The notes beneath the pieces were generated by a model. The model saw nothing but the letters and a program-made list of their open reading frames with translations. It had not been told where the DNA came from and did not search any database. From Chitinophaga pinensis (GTDB taxonomy: Bacteria > Bacteroidota > Bacteroidia > B-17B0 > Aurantibacillaceae), in contig CAMAPT010000001.1 of NCBI GenBank assembly GCA_945860225.1, positions 79,078 to 143,077 of the forward strand: a stretch of 64,000 nt of DNA, in the 5' to 3' direction. The position numbers and the translations under genes were made by a program. Positions 8,854 to 17,770 of the stretch are shown here, piece by piece (the stretch's first letter is position 1; each line of letters begins with the position of its first letter).

Positions 8854-10845
8854 CTATTTAGTAATCTCAAAGATATATGCTTGCTCCGATACCCCCTCTG
8901 TATGAATCAGTTTTAATCTATTGGGATATTTTTCCATAATGGGTTGTATTATATTATGAACTGTATTAATAACTTGTCCAGAATTTTCTTTGGGATTAAT
9001 TCGTAAACTCCCGACCATAATATGTGTAACTCCTTTTTCTGAAAAAAATGCCAAGGCGCTGTCTGGATGAGACTGTTGAGTCAATGAGTCTTTTTTAATA
9101 ACACTATATATCGGAAAAAACTTTTTACCTTTTCCATACACAAAACTCATTGGTGCTTTACGACTTGCCACTAAGGTATTTTTTGGTAAACTGTCTGCAC
9201 ACCATTCACTGCATCTCAAAAAATTTTGCCAATCTGGGGTATATCCAAAATACACATTTCCCGCTAAATTTTTCTTTACAATTGGCAAATTGACTGTTCC
9301 TCTTTTAAATGAGGATATCAAAACAGACAGACATATCATTCCAACAAGTACTAAATATATACCTTGTCCCATTCCTGATTTTTTAACAAAATCAAAAAGT
9401 AAATAGAACATCAAAATGAGCATCACCGGCATACAAATCAAAACAATACGAGGTTGATCCCAACGAGCCTGTAAAATCAGAAACGACAATAATAATTCTG
9501 CACCCGTAAACAAAGAAAAAAACAATAAAGGTTTGTTTTTTTCTTTAATGATTTTGTATAAAGCCATCAATAAAACTACTACTACAAAAAAGGCTAAATA
9601 ATTATGTTCTCGATTTAGTTTATCTGCCTCCAATTGCGATTCTATTGATTTTAAATGTTCTTCTCGCAAACCCAACAATTCGTAAAAACGTTTTCCTAAA
9701 TACAAACTACAATTGTCAAAAAAACGTCCGATAAAACCCGATAAATCATCATTTCCTAACGATTTATCATAGGGATCTTTTTGCAACAAAATTTTGCTTT
9801 GCCCACTAAATTGATTTTGTGCTCCCCAAATTAATTTTACAATGAGTTCATATGGTATTTTAAAAATCAAATATGCTCCTAATGCAAAGCAGGCATTTTG
9901 CCATTGTTTTTCGAATAAGAAAAATAACATCAAAACAGGAACAGCCACAATAGCAACACTTTTACAAGTGGCAATTAAAAAAGTAAATAAGCCTAACATT
10001 ATCCAAAGTTTATATGGTAGTTTTGTATTTTTTTTAGGTTGATTTTCACTAAAATTAACGTAAGCGTTTTTGGAATTTCTGTGTTTTAATAAATATTTTA
10101 GTAGTAATTTTAATAAAAATAACGACAAAGGAATAATCATTCCACCGAATATTTCCCCTATAATAATGGTGCCATTTATCCAACCTAGTTTAGTATATGT
10201 ATTGTTTATTGATTTGAATATTACTATTAGTGCGATAATGAATGAAATTAAAATTAAAATATTGAATATTTTTTTTATTGTAATGACATTTAGTTTTACG
10301 CTTTCATCGTTTTTTGTTACATCATATAATTTAAAAAACCAAAAAAACAATAGAGCTTGTAAAAACAGATAAAATGCTTCTGTAAAAGTCATACTAGCAT
10401 AATACTGAATTAAATGATTACAACTTACAAAAATCATTACCGGTATAAATACCAAAAAAGGTATCCTTTTGTAAAATGCTTTATAAAAAAAATAAACAGC
10501 AAATAAATTAAAAACAACATTAAATAGCTTAAATACCAATAACTTAAAGCCGAATAGTTTAGTCAGTAATCCTAAAAACAAAACATATAAAGGTGCATTT
10601 TGTGTATAGAAATAATTGGGAAATTCATTCACATAACGCCACCCTCCTTCTAAATACAAAGCATCATCGTGCGCTTCACTAATACGTGCATTAAACAACA
10701 TGAATGAAAAGAAAAGTGATAGACCTAAAAAAACTATAAGTAACCTATTATTTTTACTCCCAGCCCATAATTCTATTTTATCAAACAAGGTTTGGTGGTT
10801 TACTTTTCCTGAAAAAGAATGTTTAGATGTGGTTGATTTAGACAT
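8854..10845 (-). CDS. GT-C-like membrane glycosyltransferase (GT39/PMT-like)
   Basis: A 663-residue protein with about 11-13 hydrophobic helices and a C-terminal soluble domain of about 150 residues. After the first helix (about residues 33-52) comes an acidic loop with DD at 60-61 (SEAHDDALYLEGG). This is the position of the catalytic acidic residue in GT-C enzymes that use polyprenyl-phosphate sugar donors. The following FPNYFYTQNAPLYVLFLGLL fits the PMT/ArnT fold. The acceptor is unknown. It heads the leftward group with the two methyltransferases; a TACTTTTG promoter box is at 10865-10872. Confidence 0.65.
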   Translation of the reverse strand: MSKSTTSKHSFSGKVNHQTLFDKIELWAGSKNNRLLIVFLGLSLFFSFMLFNARISEAHDDALYLEGGWRYVNEFPNYFYTQNAPLYVLFLGLLTKLFGFKLLVFKLFNVVFNLFAVYFFYKAFYKRIPFLVFIPVMIFVSCNHLIQYYASMTFTEAFYLFLQALLFFWFFKLYDVTKNDESVKLNVITIKKIFNILILISFIIALIVIFKSINNTYTKLGWINGTIIIGEIFGGMIIPLSLFLLKLLLKYLLKHRNSKNAYVNFSENQPKKNTKLPYKLWIMLGLFTFLIATCKSVAIVAVPVLMLFFLFEKQWQNACFALGAYLIFKIPYELIVKLIWGAQNQFSGQSKILLQKDPYDKSLGNDDLSGFIGRFFDNCSLYLGKRFYELLGLREEHLKSIESQLEADKLNREHNYLAFFVVVVLLMALYKIIKEKNKPLLFFSLFTGAELLLSFLILQARWDQPRIVLICMPVMLILMFYLLFDFVKKSGMGQGIYLVLVGMICLSVLISSFKRGTVNLPIVKKNLAGNVYFGYTPDWQNFLRCSEWCADSLPKNTLVASRKAPMSFVYGKGKKFFPIYSVIKKDSLTQQSHPDSALAFFSEKGVTHIMVGSLRINPKENSGQVINTVHNIIQPIMEKYPNRLKLIHTEGVSEQAYIFEITK

Positions 10846-10864
10846 AATACAAATAACTCAAAAG

Positions 10865-10872
10865 GCAAAAGT
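10865..10872 (-). promoter_or_regulatory. -7 promoter box for the 8854-10845 gene
   Basis: On the minus strand the octamer reads TACTTTTG, a match to the Bacteroidota -7 consensus TAnnTTTG, followed by C. It ends 19 bases before the ATG at 10845, so the expected mRNA leader is only about 12-15 bases. A TTTC about 21 bases further upstream is a weak -33 candidate. Confidence 0.5.
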
Positions 10873-10968
10873 AACAAATTAATTACGCTAGAAATCTATA
10901 TTTAATAGGGTTTTATAGGATATATTTTGTTAATTTCACCGATTAAAAACGTTTATAACATAAGTATA

Positions 10969-11730
10969 ATGTTTCATTTTATCCTCAAAACTATTCCCCG
11001 ACCAATATTAATTAAGCTTAGTTTAATTTTTAGTAAAATAGCACCATATTTATATTACGGAAAATCCTTTGAGGACCCAATTAGCGGTAAAACATACCGA
11101 AAATTTTTACCTTACGGTTATGGAGGAAGAGCTAAACGAAACAATGTCTTATGTCCCGGAAGTTTATCTTTAGAAAGACACCGGCTATTATGGTTATATT
11201 TAAAAAACAAAACTAATTTCTTTTCAACCAAACATAAATTATTACATATTGCACCTGAACAATGCTTTTATAAATTATTCAAAGCGATGCCTAACATTGA
11301 ATATGTAACCGGAGACTACAATTCACCTATTGCCGACCATCACTTCGATTTACATCATGCGCCATTTTCAGATAATTCCTTTGATGTTATATTTTGCAAT
11401 CATGTGTTAGAACATGTGGATGATGCAGACCAATGTATGCGAGAATTATACCGTATGATGAAACCTGGTGGATTTGGTATTTTTCAGATTCCGCAAGATA
11501 TCAATCGTTACGAAACATACGAAGATAAATCCATTACTAGCGAATCTGAGAGAGAATTACATTTTTGGCAAAAAGACCATGTCCGTTTATTTGGTTTAGA
11601 TTATAAAGAAAAATTAAAAGCAGCAGGATTTAAAGTTGTAGTTGAAGATTATACCAAAGAAATAGCCCCAGAATTAGTAGAAAGGTATCGCCTACCAAAA
11701 GGTGAATTGCTTTACATGTGCCGAAAATAA
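10969..11730 (+). CDS. class I SAM-dependent methyltransferase (Methyltransf_11)
   Basis: This 253-residue protein is read from the ATG at 10969 (MFHFILKTIP); a TTG at 10927 would add 14 residues but is less likely. The N-terminal third (LPYGYGGRAKRNNVLCPGSL) is typical of a Bacteroidota methyltransferase subgroup. The SAM core follows, with LLHIAPEQC at the motif I position in place of the usual glycine-rich loop, then YVTGDYNSP, the DVIFCNHVLEHVDDADQCMR segment and KPGGFGIFQIP. The substrate is unknown. It is divergent from the glycosyltransferase gene and may belong to the same glycan theme. A strong stem-loop lies downstream. Confidence 0.75.
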   Translation: MFHFILKTIPRPILIKLSLIFSKIAPYLYYGKSFEDPISGKTYRKFLPYGYGGRAKRNNVLCPGSLSLERHRLLWLYLKNKTNFFSTKHKLLHIAPEQCFYKLFKAMPNIEYVTGDYNSPIADHHFDLHHAPFSDNSFDVIFCNHVLEHVDDADQCMRELYRMMKPGGFGIFQIPQDINRYETYEDKSITSESERELHFWQKDHVRLFGLDYKEKLKAAGFKVVVEDYTKEIAPELVERYRLPKGELLYMCRK

Positions 11731-11815
11731 AAAATCGATACTTTTATAATAAGACATAATACTGAAAAATAATTGGTAAAATGTCCCGAATCCCTTGGTA
11801 GATAAAGCTTAGAAG

Positions 11816-11849
11816 AAAGTTTAGTGAAAGTTGTTTCTCTAAACTTTTT
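11816..11849 (+). terminator. intrinsic terminator after the 10969-11730 methyltransferase gene
   Basis: AAAGTTTAG (11816-11824) pairs with CTAAACTTT (11839-11847). One mismatch and four further pairs (GAAA/TTTC) close a GTTG loop, and a T5 run (11845-11849) follows. It lies between convergent genes. On the minus strand it also ends in a T-rich stretch, so it may act in both directions. Confidence 0.6.
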
Positions 11850-11885
11850 ACGTAATGAGATAAAACAAGTCAAAAATTAAGTTGA

Positions 11886-12572
11886 TTATTTTTGTAAATC
11901 CTCAAATAACACTTGCATCTCTGTAGGAGTAACGATTTTATAATGAGAGGGGACCTCGAAAATCTCATCTTTTACTATCTCTTTTTTTACAGAGGTTGCT
12001 TTTAGACGCAACTCCAAACCAAATTTTTTAATTCTATACTCCATCAACATGCCGTTAATTTTATGATATGGGCCTATATGATTTAACGACTCTAATCCTA
12101 ACTCTTCCGTGTAATATATTTCAAAAACATCCTTTGGATTACCTTTAAGACTCGCTAATGATTTCTTGCATTTATATCCGGCTATTTCCTTGGTTTCATC
12201 TGTTTCCTCAATATTCAACTCATAGCTTTTGAATTCTTCATTCAAATCTTTTTCATTCTCAATACAAGCATTTTTAATGTCCATAAAACTCACCATTTGA
12301 GTTAATGTATGACGATCAGGATCACTAATAAATACTGTAGTGAAAATTCCCATAGCACTCATTTCTACCTGCAACTTGTTATTCTTGAATTTAACTGTTG
12401 CAGAACCAGGTGCCATACCAGCTATAGGATGATCCAAATTGATTACCTCTACGGCATAATCAATTGAACCTTCTAAAAGAGAACTTTTTGTGGTTTGGCT
12501 AGTACTGCATGATGATAAAAGCCAAATGAAAGCAAAACCGGCTGCAAATAATATAGATTTCAAATAATTCAA
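11886..12572 (-). CDS. predicted lipoprotein, DUF4412/GLPGLI-like
   Basis: A 228-residue protein with a lipoprotein signal peptide whose lipobox is LLSSC, with the lipidated Cys at about residue 22. The mature part is a beta-rich domain with the segments GSATVKFKNNKLQVEMSAMG, then TDETKEIAGYKCKKS and VFEIYYTEELGL. This order (metal-free beta sheet, 'I.GYKCKKA', 'YT.EL') is what I associate with the DUF4412/GLPGLI-like family, whose function is unknown. It sits downstream of the decarboxylase gene on the same strand with a gap of about 50 bases, so cotranscription is possible. Confidence 0.6.
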   Translation of the reverse strand: MNYLKSILFAAGFAFIWLLSSCSTSQTTKSSLLEGSIDYAVEVINLDHPIAGMAPGSATVKFKNNKLQVEMSAMGIFTTVFISDPDRHTLTQMVSFMDIKNACIENEKDLNEEFKSYELNIEETDETKEIAGYKCKKSLASLKGNPKDVFEIYYTEELGLESLNHIGPYHKINGMLMEYRIKKFGLELRLKATSVKKEIVKDEIFEVPSHYKIVTPTEMQVLFEDLQK

Positions 12573-12621
12573 ATTAAACTTTTAAAAGTAGAAAGTTAGT
12601 TATTTGAATTAATCTAACAAA

Positions 12622-14019
12622 TTAATAGCCTAAAATTTTCAACATTGATTTATAGCTTTGTTCTTTCGCAAACAACTTGGTACTTATTTTACCATCCTCG
12701 TCTTTATCAATTAACACATGTTTTGGCGCTGGAACCAAACAATGCTGAGTGCCTCCATAACCACTTAACGCTTCTTGATATGCTCCAGTATGAAAAAAAC
12801 CAACATACAATGGCTGCTTATCTGTTTTAGAAACTTTTGGCAAAAACACTTGGTTAGTATGAGCTTCACTATTATAATAATCCATACTGTCGCAAGTTAA
12901 ACCACCTAAATTAACCGGAACATAAGGCTTATCCCAATTATTGACAGCCAACAAAATAAAACGTTGATTAATTCCCCATGTATCTGGTAAAGTTGTAATA
13001 AACGAACTATCAATCATATACCATTGCTCCCTATCATTTTGTTGTTTTTGATCTATAATTGAGTATAATGTGGCCCCGCTTTCTGCAACTGTAAATGAAC
13101 CAAATTCTGTAAATATATTAGGCTCATCTATTTCATGTTGAACACAAAATGTTTTTATTTGAGATACAATTTCCTCAATCATATACTCGTAATTATAATC
13201 AAAACTTAGAGAAGTTCTAATTGGCATTCCTCCGCCAATATTCAATGAATCTAAAGTCGGACAAATCTTTTTTAATTCTTTGTAAATGTTCAAACACTTA
13301 TTTAATTCAGTCCAATAATAAATCGTGTCCTTAATGCCATTGTTAATGAAAAAATGCAACAATTTCAATTCGAATTTAGGATTGTTTTGAATTTTTTCTT
13401 TGTACAGGCTTAAAATATCCGTATATCTAACACCTAAACGGGAGGAATAAAATGCAAAAGACGGCTCTTCTTCTGTACTAATTCGTATACCGAGTTGACA
13501 TTTTGAAACTTTTACATTTTTTTTATAGAAGTCAAATTCATCTAAATGATCCAATACCGGGATAACATTAAAGCCTTCATTCAACATATCCGATATATAT
13601 TGTTTATAATTGGTTTTCTTATAACCATTACAAATAATAAAAGTATCCTTTGTTAATTTTTTCTTTTTAAATTGTTCTTTTAAAATGGCTATATCATAAG
13701 CCGATGATGTCTCAATATGAACATCATTTTTCATGACTTCGTCCAAAACAAAACTAAAATGTGAACTTTTTGTGCAATAACAATACACATATTTACCTTT
13801 ATAATCTGACTTTGCCATCGCAACATTGAACATTCGCTTGGCTTTTAATATTTGTGAGGTTATTTTAGGTAAATAAGTAATTTTCAAAGGAGTACCATAT
13901 TGTTTTATAATATCCATCAACGGAATATCATTAAAATACAATTCGTTATCAATTACCTCAAACGATTCTTGCGGAAAGTCGAAAGTTTGTTCAATTAAGT
14001 TTTGGTATTTATTTTCCAT
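12622..14019 (-). CDS. speA: arginine decarboxylase-type PLP enzyme (alanine racemase fold)
   Basis: A 465-residue member of the fold III PLP decarboxylases. The Schiff-base lysine is expected in YCYCTKSSHFSFVLDE (about residues 79-94). The glycine-rich phosphate loop is LNIGGGMPIR, the C-terminal active-site segment is GGLTCDSMDYYN (the Cys-Asp pair), and GAYQEALSGYGGTQHCLVPA closes the site. Flavobacterial proteins of this length are annotated as arginine decarboxylase, which makes agmatine for polyamine synthesis; diaminopimelate-type substrates are less likely given the 'YGGTQHC' end. A promoter box TACATTTG ends 5 bases before the ATG. Confidence 0.75.
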   Translation of the reverse strand: MENKYQNLIEQTFDFPQESFEVIDNELYFNDIPLMDIIKQYGTPLKITYLPKITSQILKAKRMFNVAMAKSDYKGKYVYCYCTKSSHFSFVLDEVMKNDVHIETSSAYDIAILKEQFKKKKLTKDTFIICNGYKKTNYKQYISDMLNEGFNVIPVLDHLDEFDFYKKNVKVSKCQLGIRISTEEEPSFAFYSSRLGVRYTDILSLYKEKIQNNPKFELKLLHFFINNGIKDTIYYWTELNKCLNIYKELKKICPTLDSLNIGGGMPIRTSLSFDYNYEYMIEEIVSQIKTFCVQHEIDEPNIFTEFGSFTVAESGATLYSIIDQKQQNDREQWYMIDSSFITTLPDTWGINQRFILLAVNNWDKPYVPVNLGGLTCDSMDYYNSEAHTNQVFLPKVSKTDKQPLYVGFFHTGAYQEALSGYGGTQHCLVPAPKHVLIDKDEDGKISTKLFAKEQSYKSMLKILGY

Positions 14020-14024
14020 GAAGA

Positions 14025-14032
14025 CAAATGTA
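14025..14032 (-). promoter_or_regulatory. -7 promoter box for the decarboxylase gene (leaderless spacing)
   Basis: The minus strand reads TACATTTG, a full match to TAnnTTTG. Its last base is only 5 bases from the ATG at 14019, so transcription should start at or within a base or two of the start codon. Confidence 0.5.
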
Positions 14033-14147
14033 ACTGACTTACATTACACTTCAAAACCATCAAGTAAGTTATTTAGTTTTTTACTTTGATTTAACCTTTA
14101 ATTAACTTAAATAAATAATCATCGCCTTATCTATTGGGTTATTTCTT

Positions 14148-14741
14148 TCAAATTAAGACTGCTTCTTTTCTTTCATCTAACATTTTTTTCATGTTAATTA
14201 AAGCATACCTCATTCTACCTAGGGAGGTATTAATTGAAACATTGGTTAAATCAGCTATTTCCTTAAAACTCATGTCATAGTAGGTACGCATAATAACCAC
14301 TTCTTTTTGATCCTGCGGAAGGTTATTAACTATAGATCTAATTGTATTTTTGATTTGCTTTGTTTCTTGATCATTTTTTTTATTTTCCATATCATTTGGT
14401 ATGATATCAAAAATATTCGTTTCTTCTCCTTCATCATTTAGAACAACTGAAATCGAAGGCATCTTTTTAACTTTCCTAAAATGATCTATCATTAAATTTT
14501 TAGCTATTCGCAACACCCATGGCAAAAATTTCCCTTCCTCATTATACTGTTGTCTTTTAAGAGTTTGGATAACTTTAAAAAAAGTTTCCTGAAACATATC
14601 TTCCGCTAATTCTCTATTTCGAATAACTAAATAGATATAAGAATAAATACGTCTTTTATGTCGTTTGATTAAAACGGAAAGGGATTCTTCGTTACCTTCT
14701 ATGTAAAGCTTTACAAGCTCATTATCAGAAAATGAATTCAT
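14148..14741 (-). CDS. ECF-type RNA polymerase sigma factor
   Basis: About 197 residues from the internal ATG giving MNSFSDNELVKLYIEG; two further Met codons lie 3 and 2 codons upstream. Region 2 is at about residues 20-90 (RELAEDMFQETFFKVIQTL, then FLPWVLRIAKNLMIDHFRK). An acidic linker follows, and then region 4 (LPQDQKEVVIMRTYYDMSFK, EIADLTNVSINTSLGRMRYA), which is a helix-turn-helix. It redirects RNA polymerase to a stress or envelope regulon; the target is unknown. No anti-sigma gene is adjacent, so its regulator must be encoded elsewhere or it is controlled at the level of expression. Confidence 0.85.
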   Translation of the reverse strand: MNSFSDNELVKLYIEGNEESLSVLIKRHKRRIYSYIYLVIRNRELAEDMFQETFFKVIQTLKRQQYNEEGKFLPWVLRIAKNLMIDHFRKVKKMPSISVVLNDEGEETNIFDIIPNDMENKKNDQETKQIKNTIRSIVNNLPQDQKEVVIMRTYYDMSFKEIADLTNVSINTSLGRMRYALINMKKMLDERKEAVLI

Positions 14742-14886
14742 ACACATCATACTACTCTGTAAAAGATTTAATAAAATTAAATTAGGTAGATGTATATGCG
14801 ATAAAGAGAATTTAAAAGATTAATAAATAGATTACGAATATAATAATTTTCAATTAATAAGCATTATTTAGTTAAAAAACTTATGA

Positions 14887-15771
14887 CTAAAAAAATGAGC
14901 CTAATACATGAAGTAATTTGTCTACTTGACTATGCCACAATAATTTAGAAGATATTTCATCATTTTTATCAGAGGCAAAATCAGTGATAATTAAAGAAAT
15001 ATCATTTGTTAATTCGTCTTTTTCAATTCTAAACTCAAAGTAACTTCCATCCTCCTTGTCTAACCATTGATACCTTATAAATGCTGGAGGAACTTCTTTA
15101 ACTAATCTAGCTTGTTGAATTTGACCATCCCAATTGAACGTAAAAATATTATTTTTAATATTCACGTCATCACAAAACCACTCCGAAAGCCCGCTTTCTG
15201 TGCTTACAAATTCAAAAACCATATCTTCTGAAGCCTTTATGACAAACTCCATTTCAAATTTTCCGGCAGGTTCTTTAGATACTTTTGACGCTTGATTAGA
15301 ATTTGTGGAGCTATATGTTGTAGGAGCTACAATAGTTTTTTTTGATACAGATGGTTTTTCTTTTTTAGGAGAAGGGGTCGGTTTTGAAGTGTTAACTAAC
15401 AAATTTGGCTTTGTTGTTTTTTCAGTTTTTAACCCTTTTTTATCCGCAGAGGCCTCCACTTTTTTAACAGTCACTTTGTTTTCCATTTTTTTCTTCACAT
15501 TCTCTTTTAAACTCGGTGTAACTGTATTAGATGATTTTTTCAATACTTTCTTAGCTTCGGCTTTGACGGTTGCAACTTTTTTAGAAACCGCTTTTTTATT
15601 AACTACGTCTTTTTTGGATGTCTTTTCTTTGATTTCGTTTTTAGACTTCGCACTTTTTTGATTTGAAACTGCCTTATTAACGATAGACACGTCGACGCTA
15701 GATGGTTTTTTTGTAACCTTTTTAACAACTACTTTTTTGTTTTTAGCGGAAGTCTTAGTTTTTGACAACAT
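14887..15771 (-). CDS. START-like domain protein with long lysine-rich N-terminal tail
   Basis: A 294-residue protein from the ATG at 15771. The frame stays open upstream to 15912, but a promoter box at 15775-15782 argues for 15771. Residues 1 to about 169 are low complexity, with 47 lysines plus many Ser/Thr/Val/Ala/Pro, resembling histone H1 tails. The last 125 residues form a START/AHSA1-like domain (FVIKASEDMVFEFVSTESGL, SEWFCDDV, YFEFRIEKDELTNDISLIIT). In Bacteroidota this domain usually stands alone at about 125-130 residues, so the tail is unusual. The helix-grip fold binds hydrophobic ligands in other members; the tail could bind DNA or RNA (inference). It is divergent from mutL. Confidence 0.75.
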   Translation of the reverse strand: MLSKTKTSAKNKKVVVKKVTKKPSSVDVSIVNKAVSNQKSAKSKNEIKEKTSKKDVVNKKAVSKKVATVKAEAKKVLKKSSNTVTPSLKENVKKKMENKVTVKKVEASADKKGLKTEKTTKPNLLVNTSKPTPSPKKEKPSVSKKTIVAPTTYSSTNSNQASKVSKEPAGKFEMEFVIKASEDMVFEFVSTESGLSEWFCDDVNIKNNIFTFNWDGQIQQARLVKEVPPAFIRYQWLDKEDGSYFEFRIEKDELTNDISLIITDFASDKNDEISSKLLWHSQVDKLLHVLGSFF

Positions 15772-15774
15772 AAC

Positions 15775-15782
15775 CGAATATA
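15775..15782 (-). promoter_or_regulatory. -7 promoter box for the START-domain gene (leaderless spacing)
   Basis: The minus strand reads TATATTCG followed by G, one base from the TAnnTTTG consensus (TTCG is a common variant). Only three bases separate it from the ATG at 15771. It supports the chosen start, since a longer protein would begin upstream of its own promoter. Confidence 0.4.
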
Positions 15783-15885
15783 ATTTTTGTGAAATATAAG
15801 AAATAAAATGAGATATTAAAAAAAAATTGCTTTTTTTTATTTGTGCTAAAAAGCACCGTTTTTTAGGGAAAATCATGTAAAAAAT

Positions 15886-15893
15886 TACCTTTG
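15886..15893 (+). promoter_or_regulatory. -7 promoter box for mutL (leaderless spacing)
   Basis: TACCTTTG matches TAnnTTTG exactly and is followed by C. The mutL ATG begins 6 bases later (15899), so the transcript should start at or next to the start codon. Confidence 0.55.
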
Positions 15894-15898
15894 CAGAT

Positions 15899-17758
15899 AT
15901 GCAAAATGTCATTACCCTTTTACCTGAAAGTGTAGCTAATCAAATAGCAGCGGGAGAAGTCGTTCAGCGACCTGCGTCTATTGTTAAAGAATTACTTGAG
16001 AATGCCATTGATGCAAAAGCAACCTTCGTTAAATTAATTGTTAAAGACGCTGGAAAAACGCTCATTCAAGTCATTGACAATGGAATTGGGATGAATGCTG
16101 TTGATGCACGTATGGCATTCGAACGTCATGCCACATCCAAAATAAAAAAGGCAGATGATCTTTTTGATTTGCATACCAAAGGATTTAGAGGAGAAGCTTT
16201 AGCGAGTATTGCTGCTGTTGCACAAGTTGAACTAAAAACTAAAAGAGAATCAGATATTGTTGGTCAACTAATTGAAATTGAAGGAAATAAATTCATTAAG
16301 CAAGAAGAATGTCAAACTCAAACTGGCTCCTCTTTTAGTGTTAAAAATTTATTTTTTAATATTCCGGCTCGACGTAATTTTTTAAAGGACGATCATATAG
16401 AATTAAAACACATTCATGATGAATTTGAACGCGTATCATTACCTCATTCAAACATTCATTTTCAGTTTTACAGTAACGGTAACGAAATTTATAATTTACC
16501 CGCATCAAACCTTATTGAACGAATATCCGGTTTATTCAGCAAAACATTGCAAAGTAAATTAGTTCATATTAACGAAACAACAGATGTTGTTTCTATGTCA
16601 GGCTACATTGGTAAACCTGAGAGTTCAAAAAAACGCCGTGGCGATCAATATTTTTTCGTGAATAATCGTTTTATAAAAAGCCCCTATTTGCATCATGCTG
16701 TTGCCGAAGCATATAGAGAATTAATTGCAAACGATCATCATCCAATTTATTATTTATTCTTAGAAGTTAATCCTGCTACCGTCGATATTAACATTCATCC
16801 TACCAAAACTGAAATTAAATTTCAGGATGAAAAAATCATTTATGCCTTGCTTCACAGTGCCGTCAAACGATCCTTGGGGAAAGCGAATCTTGCTCCAAGT
16901 CTTGATTTTAACAGTGAAATGAGTTTTGATATTGATTATACCAAATCCGTATCTCAACCCACTGTTCAAGTTAATCTCGATTACAATCCTTTTAATACAG
17001 AAAGTTCTTCTACTCAGCTTTCAAACTCCTATTCTCACAAAAAAACTTCTCAAACAGACTTACAACGCCATAATCAAGAGAATTGGGAAAATCTATACCA
17101 GAATTATAATCAAACTGACTATAAAGCTGAAATAGAGCATTTAAAACTCGATACCCAAGCTGAGCAAGAAAAATTAGACTACGGAACTGACGTTCGTAAA
17201 GGATTTCAGTTGTATAACAAATATATTATTTCTTCATACGAACAAGGCTTATTAATTATAGACCAACAACGAGCCCATGAACGTATTTTGTATGAACATT
17301 ACGTTTCTACAAAAAACAGAAATCTAGCAAATGGTTCACAACAGATTTTGTTCCCGGTAACATTTGAATTAACCGCCAATGACTTTATACTTCTCGAAAG
17401 CCTATCTTTTCACTTTAAAACATTAGGTTTTGAAATTGAACCTTTTGGCAAAAATACTGTTGTAATCCGCGGTACTCCTGCCGAATTAGGAGAATTTAAC
17501 ACTCAGGAGATGATTGAAGGCATATTGGAAACATACAAATTAAATACCTTTGATACGAAACTTGATCCTTTTGAAAACATGTGTAAAAGCATGGCTAAAC
17601 AAGCCGGAATAAAGTATGGTAAAAAATTAGAAGATGATGAAATTGCCTTAATGCTCGAACATTTATTTAACTGTGAAAATCCAATGTATAGCCCAAATGG
17701 AAAACCTATTATAATGGAAATGAGCAAATTAGATTTAGATGCCTTTTTCAAAAAATAG
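15899..17758 (+). CDS. mutL: DNA mismatch repair protein MutL
   Basis: A 619-residue protein. The N-terminal GHKL ATPase has ANQIAAGEVVQRPASIVKEL (13-32) with ENAIDA (34-39), then DNGIGM, and TKGFRGEALASI at about 95-106. The C-terminal dimerisation domain carries a DQQRAHERILYE motif (about 450-461), matching the DQHA(X)2E(X)4E endonuclease signature in its Bacteroidota form, plus SPNGKPIIMEM near the end. It couples mismatch recognition by MutS to strand incision. It heads a + strand run with two rhomboid genes starting 12 bases later, probably an operon. Confidence 0.95.
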   Translation: MQNVITLLPESVANQIAAGEVVQRPASIVKELLENAIDAKATFVKLIVKDAGKTLIQVIDNGIGMNAVDARMAFERHATSKIKKADDLFDLHTKGFRGEALASIAAVAQVELKTKRESDIVGQLIEIEGNKFIKQEECQTQTGSSFSVKNLFFNIPARRNFLKDDHIELKHIHDEFERVSLPHSNIHFQFYSNGNEIYNLPASNLIERISGLFSKTLQSKLVHINETTDVVSMSGYIGKPESSKKRRGDQYFFVNNRFIKSPYLHHAVAEAYRELIANDHHPIYYLFLEVNPATVDINIHPTKTEIKFQDEKIIYALLHSAVKRSLGKANLAPSLDFNSEMSFDIDYTKSVSQPTVQVNLDYNPFNTESSSTQLSNSYSHKKTSQTDLQRHNQENWENLYQNYNQTDYKAEIEHLKLDTQAEQEKLDYGTDVRKGFQLYNKYIISSYEQGLLIIDQQRAHERILYEHYVSTKNRNLANGSQQILFPVTFELTANDFILLESLSFHFKTLGFEIEPFGKNTVVIRGTPAELGEFNTQEMIEGILETYKLNTFDTKLDPFENMCKSMAKQAGIKYGKKLEDDEIALMLEHLFNCENPMYSPNGKPIIMEMSKLDLDAFFKK

Positions 17759-17770
17759 AATCAACACACT

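Noticed and set aside
9842-10372. Plus-strand reading frames opposite the membrane glycosyltransferase gene
   Set aside because: They lie wholly inside a well-supported minus-strand gene, have no motifs, and their composition mirrors the hydrophobic codons of the other strand.
15305-15661. Plus-strand 118-codon frame opposite the START-domain protein
   Set aside because: It is the mirror of the Lys-rich low-complexity tail (Phe/Leu/Val-rich), with no start signal or known family.
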